DNA of 64,000 nt, taken from contig CM053272.1 in NCBI GenBank assembly GCA_028583415.1, positions 41,408,699 to 41,472,698 of the forward strand, written 5' to 3'. The notes beneath the pieces are model-generated. The model was not told where the DNA came from and ran no database searches. It saw only the letters and a program-made list of their open reading frames with translations. This stretch comes from Protea cynaroides (Eukaryota; Streptophyta; Magnoliopsida; Proteales; Proteaceae). Made by a program: the position numbers and the translations under genes. Below are positions 40,317 through 52,722 of this stretch, one piece after another (within the stretch, counting starts at the first letter, position 1; each line of letters begins with the position of its first letter).

Positions 40317-40747
40317 TGTAAGATATTTTTATGGTCTAAATTAATTACAAGGTTAGTTGGTTCAGTAGGAGTCAAGTTATAGGTAGACCGGTTTAAATAT
40401 GATTAGAGATTGATCAACTTGGTCCACTGTGGAATTGATTCAAGGTTGGGGTGGTATTATAAATACCAATGGTTAGAGTCTCCACAGCCATGGTGTTATT
40501 TTCTTCTCCTGTTCCCATACACAGAGAGAAGGTCAAGGGATTCCGACAGGCTGTAGAAGACTTTGATCCAATCATTCCAAGCATTAAGAGAGAAAGAAAC
40601 AGTCGAAAATCAATCTACAGCAAGAGGTATGTGTCTAATCATCTCTTTTCAATATCCATTGTATTCTAATAATATGTGTGGTGTGTTCGTTAGAGTTCAT
40701 AGAAAATTCCATGGGAAAAACCCAAGGGAGATCTAAAAAATCTTACA
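40317..40747 (+). repeat. 5' LTR of Copia element
   Basis: 431 bases, about 93-95 percent alike by eye to the 3' LTR at 49884-50305. It contains a TATAAATA box (about 40459) on the sense strand, 36 bases before GGTTAGAGTCTCC, the likely transcription start region. Confidence 0.9.
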
Positions 40748-41169
40748 GTGGTATCAGAGTCACCTACACAGATCTAGGATCGATGGGAAAACATTGTAAA
40801 GACTTCATGTTTGATTGGATTGGAAAAAGGAGAGATTTTTCATATGAACTTGTCTAGGGTTTGGACCCTCAAATTTTTTTTTCAGACCGTTAAAAAGTAA
40901 AATAAAATTTATATGATTGTAGGTCTTGGAGAGACAGAGCCGGTGACATAAGGGTGGTCGCCGGAAGTTGCCTGACGCGCTTTCACATGCCTCTTGAAAA
41001 AACGCGTGAGAACCACGTGCCGACGAAAATAAAAAAAAAAAGAAAAAGGGAAAAAGGTAGGGTTGACGTTACCTGGTCAGTCCTGTAGTGGCCCGAGCCA
41101 ATCTAGGCCAGTCCAGGACCGAACCAGTGCCCAAACCAAGAGTGCTAGGGGAACCCGAGACCCGACCCA

Positions 41170-41290
41170 TGAGCCTGAATGTTTGACCCGAGAACCCAAA
41201 AAATGGACCCAAGTTTGTGACCCGGGAGCCCGAACCATGGACCCGAATTTGTGACCCAAGAACTCGACACAATGACCTAGGAACTTGACC
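41170..41290 (+). repeat. Minisatellite in Copia leader
   Basis: Three to four drifting copies of a 33-36 base unit of the form GTTTGTGACCCGGGAGCCCGAACCATGGACCC (shortened here to its key words TTTGTGACCC, GA(A/G)CCC, ATGGACC). Confidence 0.55.
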
Positions 41291-42437
41291 AGAAAACCCA
41301 AATGGGTGGGTTGGTTGGGTCGGCGGTTGAACTGTTGGTCTGCGGTTCGGTTTAAGACCAGACCGTTTGGTTCGCTCTGGACCAAAGCATTTAAAAAAAG
41401 ATTTATATATTGGGTTCGGTCAGCCCATAACCGAACCCGGCCAGACTAAACCGAACCAAGATGAACCGTCCAAAGCTGGTTCAGGTTATATAAAAGGAAA
41501 GCCAACTCTGATCGACAATTGTGGGAGCTAGGAGTTTTGGATTTTAATGCGGTTTTTTGTGTTGTGTTCGTACTTTCGTGCTCTACAATTTGGTACATAG
41601 TTTGACACAGTTTGATGATTTAAAAATTTTATTTTTGATTAAAAGGTGTCCCAAATTAGTTCGATTTACAGTTTTCTGTTTGTTTATCAGTTATTTTTAT
41701 ACCAGATACTTATAAAAGGTTATGTGTGCATGAGATTTTGTTTATTGACCCACAAGGTGCTGGAAAGTTGGATTTGAGGATATCACTGTGGTTTTGAGTG
41801 GAACCCACCAAAGTGGTACACCTAGTTTCATCATGATGTCTTCAAATTCAAAGTTCATGTATTTGTAAATGCTTGTGTGAGGGCGATGTACACCCAAATG
41901 TGGCATTGTCAAGTTTTGATCAAATTAAGGTTTGTGGGTGTCATGTGAAGATTATATGAAATCCATCAAAGTGGTACATTCAGTTCCAACATGGTGGTTC
42001 TCAAACTCCAAATTTGTGCATTTACATATACAATAAAAGATATATTTTTAATACACTATTCTCCATGGTGTGAAAAACAGCTAAGAAAGACAGTGTTAAT
42101 CCAAAGGTGGCATTGTCAAAGTTAAATGTGTGTTCATGTACATGAGTTGAAAGGGTTTTGACTTTAGAGGGTCTCATTAACCTAAAAGTGATGGGATTTT
42201 TGAGAGTCATTATTCTTTCATAGTCACTGCACAGAAACTGAGAAGACCACTGCATGTTTATCCCAAAGGAGAATGTGTAGTTGGTTAACTCTTGGAAAAA
42301 TGATATTTATTTGTATGAATGGTCGATATGGTTAGTGCAAGTAAATGATGTATATATCAAATTTCTATTGGTTGATATGTATTTAAACTTATGCATTGAT
42401 GTTTTCATCTAAGTATGATTGTCCCAAAGAGGGTTTT

Positions 42438-44743
42438 TGTCACCCCCCAATTCCGCACTATTCAGAATGGTGTGATGAACCGCTAAATAACCAACGGTTC
42501 AACCAGGATCTCAAATAGGCTATCCCCGTGTTATCCAAACTTACACGCATCCACAATCATAATCAGAGTAAATACACAATAGCGGAAATCTTATAAATAA
42601 ATGAACTGAGAACTAAGATGATATCAATAATTTAATAGCAAATTATTTTGTTTCTAACTGAGACATAAATATTTAAATATCAAATACAAGTCTTTATAAA
42701 TCCAATGAAAGAAACCTATAAAAATATCTAATCAAATACACACGAGTTGCACTCGCAAGAGAAGTCGTGTGTATCATCTTCAGCTCCAGCGTCCATTGCT
42801 GCTATATTCCCGTACGCAGACGCGTTCATATAATCTTCAACTGTGTAACCTGCATCATCAACTAAAAATATTCGACGTCGAGGGGTGAGCACACAACACA
42901 GCTCAGTGAGTAGCCAAAACAATGCAACATTACATATGCATGCAAAGAAAAATCAATTTATATCTTTGGTCTGGTATATAAGTTTGCAGTAAGCTATAGA
43001 AAGGTTGAGGTAGCCAAAGGTCGCGTTTATTGACTCCGCTTCTATACACGAGTGTGTGACGTTACCCGAAGATCACGTTTATCGTCAACTCACATGCACC
43101 CAATCATGAACAATATATAACAAAGGTTACGTTTATTGCTATATAGTGCCATACCAACACGTAAGCCCCTATTGGCGAGGGCTGCAAACTGGGCTCGCTA
43201 CTTACCAATCCTAATGCCAAACAGTGTATCCAAGGCCTCACCCCAGCATCCCTCAGAATGTCCATAGAGATAGAGCTAAGGCCCCCCGGTAGAGTCAGAG
43301 ACTACAAGGACCGAGAACACCTCCCCTGATACTCTACGACATAATAGTTCTGCTAAAGTAATGGCGATACGACGATGCCAATGCACAAGACTTGAGTTAG
43401 AGATAGAGCTAAAGTGCTGAAACCCGTCAAAGATTAACGTTTATTGACGTTCTCATCACACCTCCCCTGATACTCGCTCGCATCAAGCACATCAACCACA
43501 CACATACAAGCACATGCTTATTCCTATCATCATCATCATCATCATGTTATAAACAATAAAGTAAATATGCATGAACAAGTAATAGAAATATTGGATGGCA
43601 TGCTGTATGCACATTACAAACATATTCGCATAGAATCAAGCATAGCATAGGACTCAAAAATAGAAAAACAGTTTATTATTAACCAATTTAGTTTGGAGTT
43701 AAGGTTCCTCACCTTAGCTTGCTAAAAGATACTTTTCCAAGCTTTAAAATCACCTTTATACTGTTATTATATTGCTAGAAGACCTAACAAAGTCGATAGA
43801 TTTAATTAGAATTAATTCGGAATTTAAAAACCATTCTGTCAACTGAGGGTCGATGCTAGGGTCGATGGGTCTATCGACCCTCCCCTCTTTCTAGACTTCC
43901 CGAATGCTGAGGGTCGATGGTCATAAACACCTAGGGTCGGATGGTCTATCGACCCTCGGTGCGACCCTCGGTGCACTCTGGTCCAATTCCCACTTTTAAA
44001 TCCATTCTTCGTGTTTGGGGTCCTATGGCTTGCTTCCTACATTCATTCAACATTCATTCCATGGTCTAGAACCATGTATAATCCATCTAAATAGTTTTCA
44101 TGCATCCACCTATGGTTTTCCATGAAAACCTAACCATGAATGGATGGTTTGGGTTTATCCGAGATCACTCTCTCTTCAATAATTATCCTAAGGTCTGTAG
44201 AAACTCATGGAATTAGTATCCATACCTGAGAAGATTACTTTTCCTCTGAAATTCTCTTCCTTTTTTGCTAGGTTCTCTTCCTTGCCTATCTTCTTCCTCT
44301 TTTCCTTCTCCTCTCTTTCTCTCAATTCAATTAGGCTTGTGAAAGGAGTGAAAGTGGCTTAGGGACGTCCTTTAAATAGGCTATAAACATCCTAAAATAA
44401 GTCCCTTCGAGATTAGGAAGGAATCCAATCGAAAATCTCGAAGTTTCCTATTTTCTATTTTCGACAGGATCCGATGGTCGATGGGAGGGTCGATGATCCC
44501 ATCGACCCTAGGGTCTTAAACTGTCCGACCCTCCCTCCAAAACTGAGGGTCTGACTTTCTGTTTTGGGAGGTCCGACCCTGCTTAGCTGGGTGTGCGACC
44601 CTCCCTTAAAATAAAGTGTTTTTGGGTCGATTTGATACCTGGGATCTCGATCTCCTTCATGCCCTTGGTCCATTTGACTCGACCATGATGGGTAAACCTG
44701 GTTCAAGGTGGTAAGACCAGGTTAGATTGACACGGGTCTTACA
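42438..44743 (-). mobile_element. Solo LTR of a large gypsy family (copy 1)
   Basis: 2306 bases, from TGTCACCCCCCAATTCCG to GGGTCTTACA on the plus strand, flanked by perfect GTTTT duplications (42433-42437, 44744-44748). Judged by the pol remnant next to copy 2, the sense strand is minus (TGTAAGACCC...GGTGACA). It lies in the leader of the Copia element. Two blocks of GGGTCGATGG/CGACCCTC words occur at 43843-43975 and 44466-44610. The short minus-strand frame 42728-42922 is LTR sequence. Confidence 0.92.
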
Positions 44744-44884
44744 GTTTTGATGTCTAGTTCTTTTTATTTTGTACAAAGTAGAAGTAAATATAATTGCATG
44801 TGTTTGTATAAGTTTCGCATGGTTTCCTATTACTTGATATTTTTGCTTGAATTCATATGGTGATGACGGTTTATATCTCCTAGG

Positions 44885-45752
44885 ATGTCCATCCCTATGA
44901 CTATGCCAGATGGTTTGGTAGTTATTATTCCTTCCCTATCTGGGATGAGTTTTAAAAGGTGGTATGAACAGCTAGAAGCGAGTCTAGGTTTAATTGACTT
45001 AGATATGGAACATAAAGAGGATAAACCTGCTGTCATCACTGATACTAGTACCCTAGTAGAGAAGGAGAAAATGGCAAGATGGATGACAACAAATAAAAAA
45101 TCTATGCTACTCTTGAGGCAGGCCATTCCTGAAACCATGTGTGATGGTGTTCAAGCCAAGGAAACGGTCAAAGAATATTTAAAAGAGATCAAAGGGAAGT
45201 TTGAGCTTTCTGACAGAGGACAGAGAAGTACCTTGATGAACAAGCTTACTAATGCAAAGTTTGACAGTAATGGAAGTGTCTGAGATCATTTCATGGAGCT
45301 TGCTGCTACTGTTGAGAAGATTAAAGCATGGGAATAAACTTTAATGATGAGTTCGTGATCCATTGTGCGTTATCCTCGTTACTTGAAGAGTATTACCGGA
45401 TACAAGTGGTGTATAATACTCAGAAAAAAGAATGAGATATGAACAAATTAATCTCTGTTTGCACTAAAGAAGAAATGAGACTAAAGAAAAGATTTGAAAG
45501 TGTCAATGCCATTAGTCATCATTCCAGAGAAGATAAGGATAAAGGAAATGTTGGGGTACGACCTTATAGAAAAGATAAACACTCCTTTAAGAAAGGGAAA
45601 CCTTATGATAAGGATATGAGTGATGTTGAATATTTCTAGTGCCATAAGAAGGGCACATGAAGAGAGAGTGTAAAGCAAGAGAAGCTTGGTTGGAGAAGAA
45701 GAAGAAGGAAACTGAGACAGCAGACAAAGAAGACACCAAATGATGATGTCGT
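44885..45752 (+). pseudogene. Copia gag, broken
   Basis: Begins with ATG at 44885 after the spliced-looking CTCCTAG. Recognisable gag features: SGMSFKRWYEQLEASL, the KARWMTTNKKSMLLLRQAI-like helix block, AKETVKEYLKEIKGKF and the lysine-rich region before a zinc knuckle. Stops interrupt it at 45281 and several times to 45650; the knuckle (near 45625-45670) has lost its first cysteine and ends in further stops. The gypsy LTR at 45773 lies just downstream; no pol follows. Confidence 0.8.
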
Positions 45753-45772
45753 TTAATACAGTTGTCACACCC

Positions 45773-48700
45773 CAATTCCGGCTGAACCAGAAGTGTGAGT
45801 GAACCATCACTGAACCAACGGTTCACACCAGGATCTCAATAAGACCGTGTCCACTCATACAAATCATCGCACATAACCACAATCAGATAATAATAAATAC
45901 AGCGTAAGTCTTTAAATAAAATGAACTGAGTATCTATTGATAAATTTAATAAAATATTAATTATCCAAATTCTCAAAACATAAATAAATATCTTTACATT
46001 ACTTTAATGTCAACCGAAAATAACTGAAACAAATAAAATAAAGAATAAATTTCAGCTACCCCCTATAATAGTTTCGAAACATCACCTACCCCCACACTTT
46101 TCAAAAAACATCAGCTACCACCCAAACTTTTACCACCGTTAATCAAATAGATCCACTCCGTTTAACCAATTTCGTAAGACAATTTTACCCTTTATGTTAT
46201 TAATTTGAAAATTTTAAAAACTAATAAAATTACTTCCATGGTGTCGGTTAGATGGAAAGGTAGTGATGGTGACCAGTGCTTCCTCTGAACTCGGACGTCT
46301 GCTTGGATCTTGCTAAGGTTGGTTGCTGCGTCGTCGCCACTGCTCGTAGGAAAGATAAATTGGTGTCATTTTTTTAGAGAAACAAAAAAACAAAAATTGC
46401 AGACATTTGAATACAGACTCAGGCCATTTTCGGACCTCTTTTCTTCTTCCTCTTTTGTCTTTCTTTCCATAAAAGAAAGCAAAAAATGGATGGGGATTCG
46501 AGAAGAGGAAATAAGAGAAAGAGAGAGAAATATAAAAAACTAGAGCTCTAATGATAGGGCATTAGAAGAAAGCAAAAAAAATGAACAAGAATTTTAACTA
46601 GAAGAAGAATTTTGTGAAGCTTTAAATGAAGAAAACAGAGGATACCTTCAGAGAAAACCTCCAGAGAAACTAGATTTGAAGTATCTTTAGAGAAACGGGA
46701 AAAAAAATTGCAAACATTTGAACTCCGACTGGGTGCGTGCTGCATCGTCGCAGCTGCTCGTAGGAAAGGCAGATTGGTGTCGTTTTTGGGACATGTTTTA
46801 GAATGTTTCAGATCTCATGGGTCCACCGATTTTGGACCAGACTGAGGTCTTGAAGTAGAAGCTGCTAGCGCATGAGAGGTAGGGAAGGTAGCGGTGCCAC
46901 CGCCTTGGGAGGAGCAACGAGGCAGTCTACGTGGTGACTCCATGGTGAGAGAGAGAGAGGTAAGCCTATGAGAAAAATTCTTTGCTCTAAGAGACGTTAA
47001 GCGAGGAGGGTAAAATTATCTTTCAACGTATCCTTTAGAGTATAATTGTCCTATTTAAAATCAATTTTGGATGACATCAGCAGTTAACAAGACTGATTTA
47101 ACGGAGTGGATCAATTTGATTAACGGTGGTAAAAATTTGGGTGGTAGCTGATGTTTCGAAACTATTATGGGGGGTAGCTGAAATTTATCCTTAATAAAAT
47201 CCTAGAGATACACGCAGAAAGGGCCCTCGCATGAAGCGTCATGCTCGTCCTCTCCTGCCTGCACGTTTAGAGCAACAACACCTCCATACGCCGAAGCGTT
47301 CACGTAATCATCCACCGTATAACCTGCATCAACATCTAAAAACATGTATATATACAAGGGTGAGCTCACAACTTAGCTCAGTAAGACAATCAGACAGTGT
47401 AACATTCATATGCATGAGTAACAATCATATTATATCATAGTCTGGTTTAGGTTTGTAATGTGCTATAGAAAAGATTAGCGACCACCGCACCTCTATACAT
47501 GAGTGTGTAGAATAGCCCAGTAGATCACACCGCTGCTGACCCACATGCACCCACCATGGAATAGAGATAGAGCTAAGGCTTCCAACACATCTCCTGATGC
47601 TCCACCCATACCAACACGTAAACCCCTGTTGACGAGGACTTGTAAACTGGGCTCGCAACTAATCAATCCTATATGTCATCACAGTAGGCCCTATCCCAGC
47701 ACAGCTCCCTACGACATAGAGATAAAGCTAGAGTTTGGTGGCCAGGCCAGAGACCACAGTGCCACGTCCTCCCCCTGATGCCCTACCTGCACCAAGCATG
47801 CTAAGATAGAATACTACGAAAAGGTGCTAGTGTGAGGAATGATCCCAGATCCCAGACCCTTCCCATTCTACACACCAACAAAAACAATCACATGCCTAAC
47901 AATCACATCCTAGCATAGCGATTATGCATGAACAATAATAATAACTGAAAATAAAGGATGACATGCGAATATGCACAATCATCAATCCTTAGAATCATTG
48001 TTATTAACAACAGTTTACTGTCCATTAGATTATTAGGGTTTAGGTTTGATTTCCTTACCTGACGCTCGTTTGATAACTTGCTCCACGTCGCAAGATCCAA
48101 ACGTGCTATCACAAAGTCCTATACAATATTAGGGTTTAGTTAGAATAGTTTTCTTAGGTTTTATGTTGGTCAGAAAACCAACGACAACAAAACACATCTC
48201 GCAGAGCTGACTGGTCACAGTACCGGTCGCAGCACTGTGGGGAAACCTGCGACCGGTATGGTCAGTCGGTCCCCACAGACCAGCTCCCAGAAGGTTCCGA
48301 TCGCGACATACCGGTCACACATGGTGCAACCGGTATAGTCGACCGGGATGTCTCCGGAAGACTATACGTCCAGTTCTCGATTGCCGTCGATCATCCCCTA
48401 TTAATCCTAGTGTTTCTCTTACACATTCTAGGTCTGAGCACTGAGTTAGAATTGTTTTCAACTCCATTCAAGTCCTAATTTGATGGTATTCATCCTAGAA
48501 CTCGAATCTAGGGTTTACCGACTAGATTAAGGTTTGTCGGTAAAAATAGGATTTATTGGCAAGATAGGGTTTTAGATCAATACCCGCTTTGCATGGTATT
48601 GATTCAACAATAATCAACCCTATAAGAGTTCATAAAGTAAAGGAAGGTTCAAGAACTTACCGTCGACTTGCGGTGAGTTATTCTTCGTCGAACGGTAATA

Positions 48701-49166
48701 TCGGCTTTTCTTAGCTTCTCCTCCTTCTTCAGCCTCTTTCTTCTTTCTAGGGTTTGTGAGGATCAATGGAAGAGATTCTAGGAGGTTTAGAGGTGTTTAT
48801 ATAGGCTAGGTTTAGGTTTAGGAAGCCTTCTAGGATTAGGAAAGTTCTAGGGTTCGGAATTTAAAAAGTAGGACCCACAGAGATCCGATTCCAGATCTTG
48901 ATAGTCTGCTGACTATACCGGTCGACCGGTACCCATGATAAGACCGGTACCATCGATCGATATGACTGATTTCATACTTATTTTGGTCTGATTGGTCCGA
49001 TTTCATACCTGGTTGTCATCCGCTCGTCCCGTCTGGCCCGGTGATGATTGAAAGACCTGTAACGACATGAAATCAAGGTTTAGATCGGGTTCATGGAGTG
49101 CGGGTCTTACAACTCCCCCACCCTTAAAATAAATTTTGTATCCGAAATTTGCATGTAGGTTTTACA
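45773..49166 (-). mobile_element. Deleted gypsy element: 5' LTR stub, pol tail and full 3' LTR (copy 2)
   Basis: ACAGT lies directly outside both ends (45768-45772 and 49167-49171). On the minus strand the element reads: TGTAAAACC (start of a 5' LTR, 49166-49158), about 46 bases matching the usual end of gypsy pol (TTTAAGGGTGGGGGAG just before the LTR), then a complete LTR (49111-45773). Everything between, including nearly all of the 5' LTR, has been deleted. The LTR is split by a MULE at 46041-47192. Confidence 0.82.
46041..47192. mobile_element. Non-autonomous MULE inside the gypsy LTR
   Basis: Inverted termini of about 130 bases start AAGRATAAATTTCAGCTACC. The flanks AATAAAATA (46032-46040) and AATAAAATC (47193-47201) give a 9-bp duplication with one change. 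The interior repeats one word, GCTGCTCGTAGGAAAG-like, near 46320 and 46750, and has no recognisable protein; the source of the interior is unknown. Confidence 0.88.
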
Positions 49167-49171
49167 ACAGT

Positions 49172-49883
49172 TGTCTTTAGATTATTTTTGGATATTTATT
49201 TATTGACACAATTCAATTATTTATTTTAGAAGATTTTATTTGACATGTTTTGATAGAACTAAATTTCATATTAAATTTAAATGAAGGTATTTTATTAGTT
49301 TATATATTCTTTTAGAATTTGTAATATCTGTGGGAGTTTTAGATTCTCTTAGTCAGTGGGAGTGTTTAGATCTGCTTGATTAGTGGAGATCTGGTAGTTG
49401 ATGGTTTATCAGTGATTGTTTATGTTGTCTATGATTTAATAGGTAAGATTATTAGTAAGCATTAATTTCATTGCTTGTATGTATTATTGATTATTTAAGA
49501 CAAGTCAAAGTTGTAAGACGGTATTTAGCCAAAGAAGGTGGTAAGTCAAAGTATGATATTAGTCCAAACTGGAGACAGTTTGCCTATATAAGTTGGATAA
49601 TATCAAAGTGCGTTGACCTATAAGGATTTTAAGGTAACGGGATCGTGGTAATTTGATCATTGGACTCAAGTATTCATCTCAAAGTGATTTATGTCATTAA
49701 GTAGACCTCTGTATGTGACTGATAGAAGGGAGAACACTGGATGTGTAGGGGTACTTTTCGCTATTGTTCGACATTGGTAGGCTTGATAACTGAATCAAAG
49801 TAAATGATGATTTTGGTGTAATTAGATTCCATGGCCACATTGGATCAATGGTGAATTTATAATTAATATAGCCCAAGTGAGAT
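49172..49883 (+). other. Copia 3' untranslated region
   Basis: AT-rich, no reading frame of note, ending in the purine tract before the 3' LTR. The pol region is missing between gag and this segment. Confidence 0.65.
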
Positions 49884-50305
49884 TGTAAGATATTTTTATG
49901 GGCTAAATTTATTATAAGGTTAGTTGGTTCAGTGGAATCTAGTTACAAGAAGATCGATTTAAGTATGATTAGAGATGGACCAACCTGGTCCACAGTGGGA
50001 CTGGTCCAGGGTTGGGGGTGGTATTATAAATATCAATTCTTAGAGTCTCCACAGCCACGGTGTTATTTTCTTCTCCTGTTCCCATACGCGGAGAGAAGCT
50101 CAAGGGATCCCGACAGGCTGTGGAAGACTTTGATCCAAGCATTCCAAGCATTAAGAATGGTCAAAAATCAATCTACAGCAAGAGGTATGTGTCTAATCAT
50201 CTCTTTTCAATACCCATTGTATTCTAGTAATCTGTGTGGTGTGTTCGTTATGGTTCATGAGAAATCCCATGGGAAAAACCCAAGGGAGATCTAAAAAATC
50301 TTACA
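49884..50305 (+). repeat. 3' LTR of Copia element
   Basis: 422 bases matching 40317-40747; ends CTTACA followed by CTCTC target sequence. Confidence 0.9.
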
Positions 50306-50640
50306 CTCTCTAATCTCTTTAATCCCTACCGATTTCTGTTCTGTTTTGATTTTTTTTTCTTTGCTATACGATGAGGGTTTTCTGGTTTTTAAAAACTTTT
50401 AGTGTTTTTTTTTTTTGAAATGAGTAGAGTGATTATGCACTCTGCTTGTTTGATTGCTTGTTTGATAGAATGCGTGGACATGGTGTTTCATATCAATTGT
50501 ATATGAAGCACCCAGTCCAGTTAAGATAGTCACTTGGAAATATTCTTTTAATGGTTTATCTCACTTTACTCTGTCAACATAATCACTTGGAAATATTTGG
50601 ATTTATCTTGGGTTTGCTACTTTGCAGTAATGCTTTTTGA
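50306..50640 (+). repeat. Left arm of inverted duplication, part 2
   Basis: Continues the arm broken at 40316. It is the reverse complement of about 55430-55690 (shared words AATCCCTACCGATTTCT, CATGGTGTTTCATATCA, TTTGGGTTTGCTACTTTGCA-like). It contains a 53-base insertion relative to the other arm around 50545-50600 that duplicates CACTTGGAAATATT. Similarity stops near 50640. Confidence 0.8.
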
Positions 50641-51173
50641 TGGTGCCAACATTACTTTTAATGGCAGGAAATTTTTCTTAGGTGTTTTGGGTGGTCGCAT
50701 ATGCTTTAGTGATTTTGTAGTGTCTATTTATTGTTTAAGAAATTTCAGCATATTTAATTGAATGGATTTTCTATTGAGCATTTAAATGAGCTTTAGAAGG
50801 TCCTGCATAAGGTGTGCCCTTGTCATTTTTTGGGTAAGTAGCTTCTAATTGACTTGAAAATACAGATTACAACATGTTCCAATTGGGATTTTGAATGGAT
50901 TTTGGTTATTGATTGGATGACCGATACAATAGTTTTGGATTTGATGATTACTTAGGATTCAAATACAAAAAAAACTTTTGTGGTTGAGAAACTGAACCAA
51001 TTCTTATATAAGTTTGAAATGTGAGCTTCGAATAAGTGTGTGCTGAGATATTTTTCTTATGTTTGTAATCCGGTTTTAAAATTGTGGTCTTGTTGTTATG
51101 CACTTATTTTTGATTCTATGTTTTTACTAAGGCTGCTTGAGGGGTCTAACCTTAAACTTAATTGTGACTTCAG
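50641..51173. other. Intron-like sequence
   Basis: T-rich plus-strand sequence without a gene, ending in a splice acceptor TGACTTCAG at 51173; probably intron of the pseudogene that follows. Confidence 0.45.
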
Positions 51174-51600
51174 GGCCGTGGCAACCTCTTATACTTTCAT
51201 GGGACAAGGAGTTTTGCACCGTAGTTGGTTCAATTCCATGGAGAAAACTCTTGGAAACCCAAAAGGTGATGTATTTCTATGAGAATGTACTTTGGTGGAA
51301 TGATTCAGTTGGTGGAAAGGCATTCAATAATGAGAAGAACCGTTTTTGGACAGAGATAAACTACCAGACATATAGTAGGTAGAAGAATGGCCAAGGTAGG
51401 AAGAGGGTAAATTTCTTTTATGTGCGCCCTCTGGTGGATAAAAAGCCTTTTTATTCTCAACAATGGAACTGAATCCATCATTCACTAGAGTGGAACTCAA
51501 TCCATTCTTGCGGGCCAATCAGTCATCATGGATCCAGGGAAGCATGCAATCCGTGGTGTTGGGAGAAATATGTTCCATAGAGATGAATGACCTTTTTTTC
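51174..51600 (+). pseudogene. Broken copy of a conserved plant protein of unknown function
   Basis: The first part (51174-51360) encodes WDKEFCTVVGSIPWRKLLE...YENVLWWNDSVGGKAFNNEKNRFW, which I recognise as the N-terminal core of a plant-specific uncharacterised family (usual form WNDSAGEEAF.NAK.RFWAEING). It then jumps directly to that family's C-terminal part (GRKRVNFFYVRPLVDKK..., QQWN, CGPISHHGS.EACNPWCWEK, 51393-51575), so the long middle is deleted. In-frame stops occur near 51380 and 51470. Clearly a pseudogene; the family's function is unknown. Confidence 0.7.
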
Positions 51601-52722
51601 TTTTTCTTTTTCTTTTTCTTTTTTCTATATAATTGAGTTGGAATACCCACTCCAATGTGGAATTTAGCTCACATTGGAATGGGATAAGATACTGGATACT
51701 TATTTCAATTTGTATTTATCCGACATTGAAAGGGGTAAGAGTATGTACATTATCAAGACAAGCATTTATGTTTTTTTTTTTTTTCTAGTTTTTCTTCTTC
51801 TTTTTTTCGGTGTTGATATTGGATTTGAGTGGTAGTTTGAATAGGCTGACAGCAGTTTGGAGTTGTGTGGTTTCTCAGGTGTCTGCAACAAGTGTCAGTA
51901 GCATTGTAGTAATTATCTTGCTGAAATCCTATGTTGCTATAAGCATAGGCAACCAGAATGCATCACATTTTTTGTTTACTAGTCCTCAAAACAACATAAA
52001 AAGAAAACCCAGCTGAATTTGTCACTCATCTATATTAAAGACCTTGCCAAATGATATAGAACTTTCTCATTTATCCTTCAATATCAAAATTTCAAATTAC
52101 AAGTCAAAAAAATTCTGTTTCAAAGTAGACAAATAATTAAGGGAGCTACAGATCCTATGGATTACAGAGCAACGAACTTCCATGTACACTTTGAGAAACA
52201 AAATAGTGAAGCTTTTTTACAGATTTGCTCTCACCTACAGGGAACTCAAACCAACCAAAATTGGAATAAGAAGAAGTAGCAAAGATTTTCGAAATCTGTC
52301 TTCTTCTTTTTTATTTATTTATTCAATAGACTTCGGGATCAAGCTAAATTTCATTGATTTTCTGCTCTCAAAATCCAACATGGATAGCATCAAGGCAACT
52401 TCTATTTTGAAATTTAAAGCTTCATAGAAAGTTAAATGGAAGCTAATACAAAGCTTGGCTAATTGTTCAAACAAGTTTTTTGAAGCCAAAGGTTAGATTA
52501 CAATTTACAGGCACTGTACAAACAAAATCAACAATATTACTCTATGAAGTTTTCAATTTCAAATGATTTACATGAACCAGGCGCTCAATCACCCAGGAAG
52601 AATAAAGCCTGCCTCTGTTTCTTTGTCTTCGGGTCTCTACATCTTCTAGACCAAAGCTTGGATACCTTAGAAATCAACTACGCCAATTTCGCAAGAGAAA
52701 CCATGGCTCCCATGGTCCCTAG
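51601..52722. other. Spacer, nothing recognised
   Basis: Contains TTTTTC repeats (51596-51625) and poly-T. No gene recognised on either strand. Confidence 0.5.

Larger units (their letters stand above)
40317..50305 (+). mobile_element. Copia retrotransposon reduced to gag, hosting three nested insertions
   Basis: LTRs at 40317-40747 and 49884-50305 start TGTAAGATATTT and end AATCTTACA. Directly after the 5' LTR, TGGTATCAGAG (40749 on) is the standard Copia primer site for initiator tRNA-Met. GCCCAAGTGAGAT before the 3' LTR is a Copia-type purine tract. Target duplication CTCTG/CTCTC (one change). Removing nested elements leaves about 4.3 kb: leader, gag and 3' untranslated sequence; protease, integrase and reverse transcriptase are absent. 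Confidence 0.9.

Noticed and set aside
40749..40764. tRNA-like TGGTATCAGAG segment
   Set aside because: It is the Copia primer-binding site, complementary to a tRNA end, not a tRNA gene.
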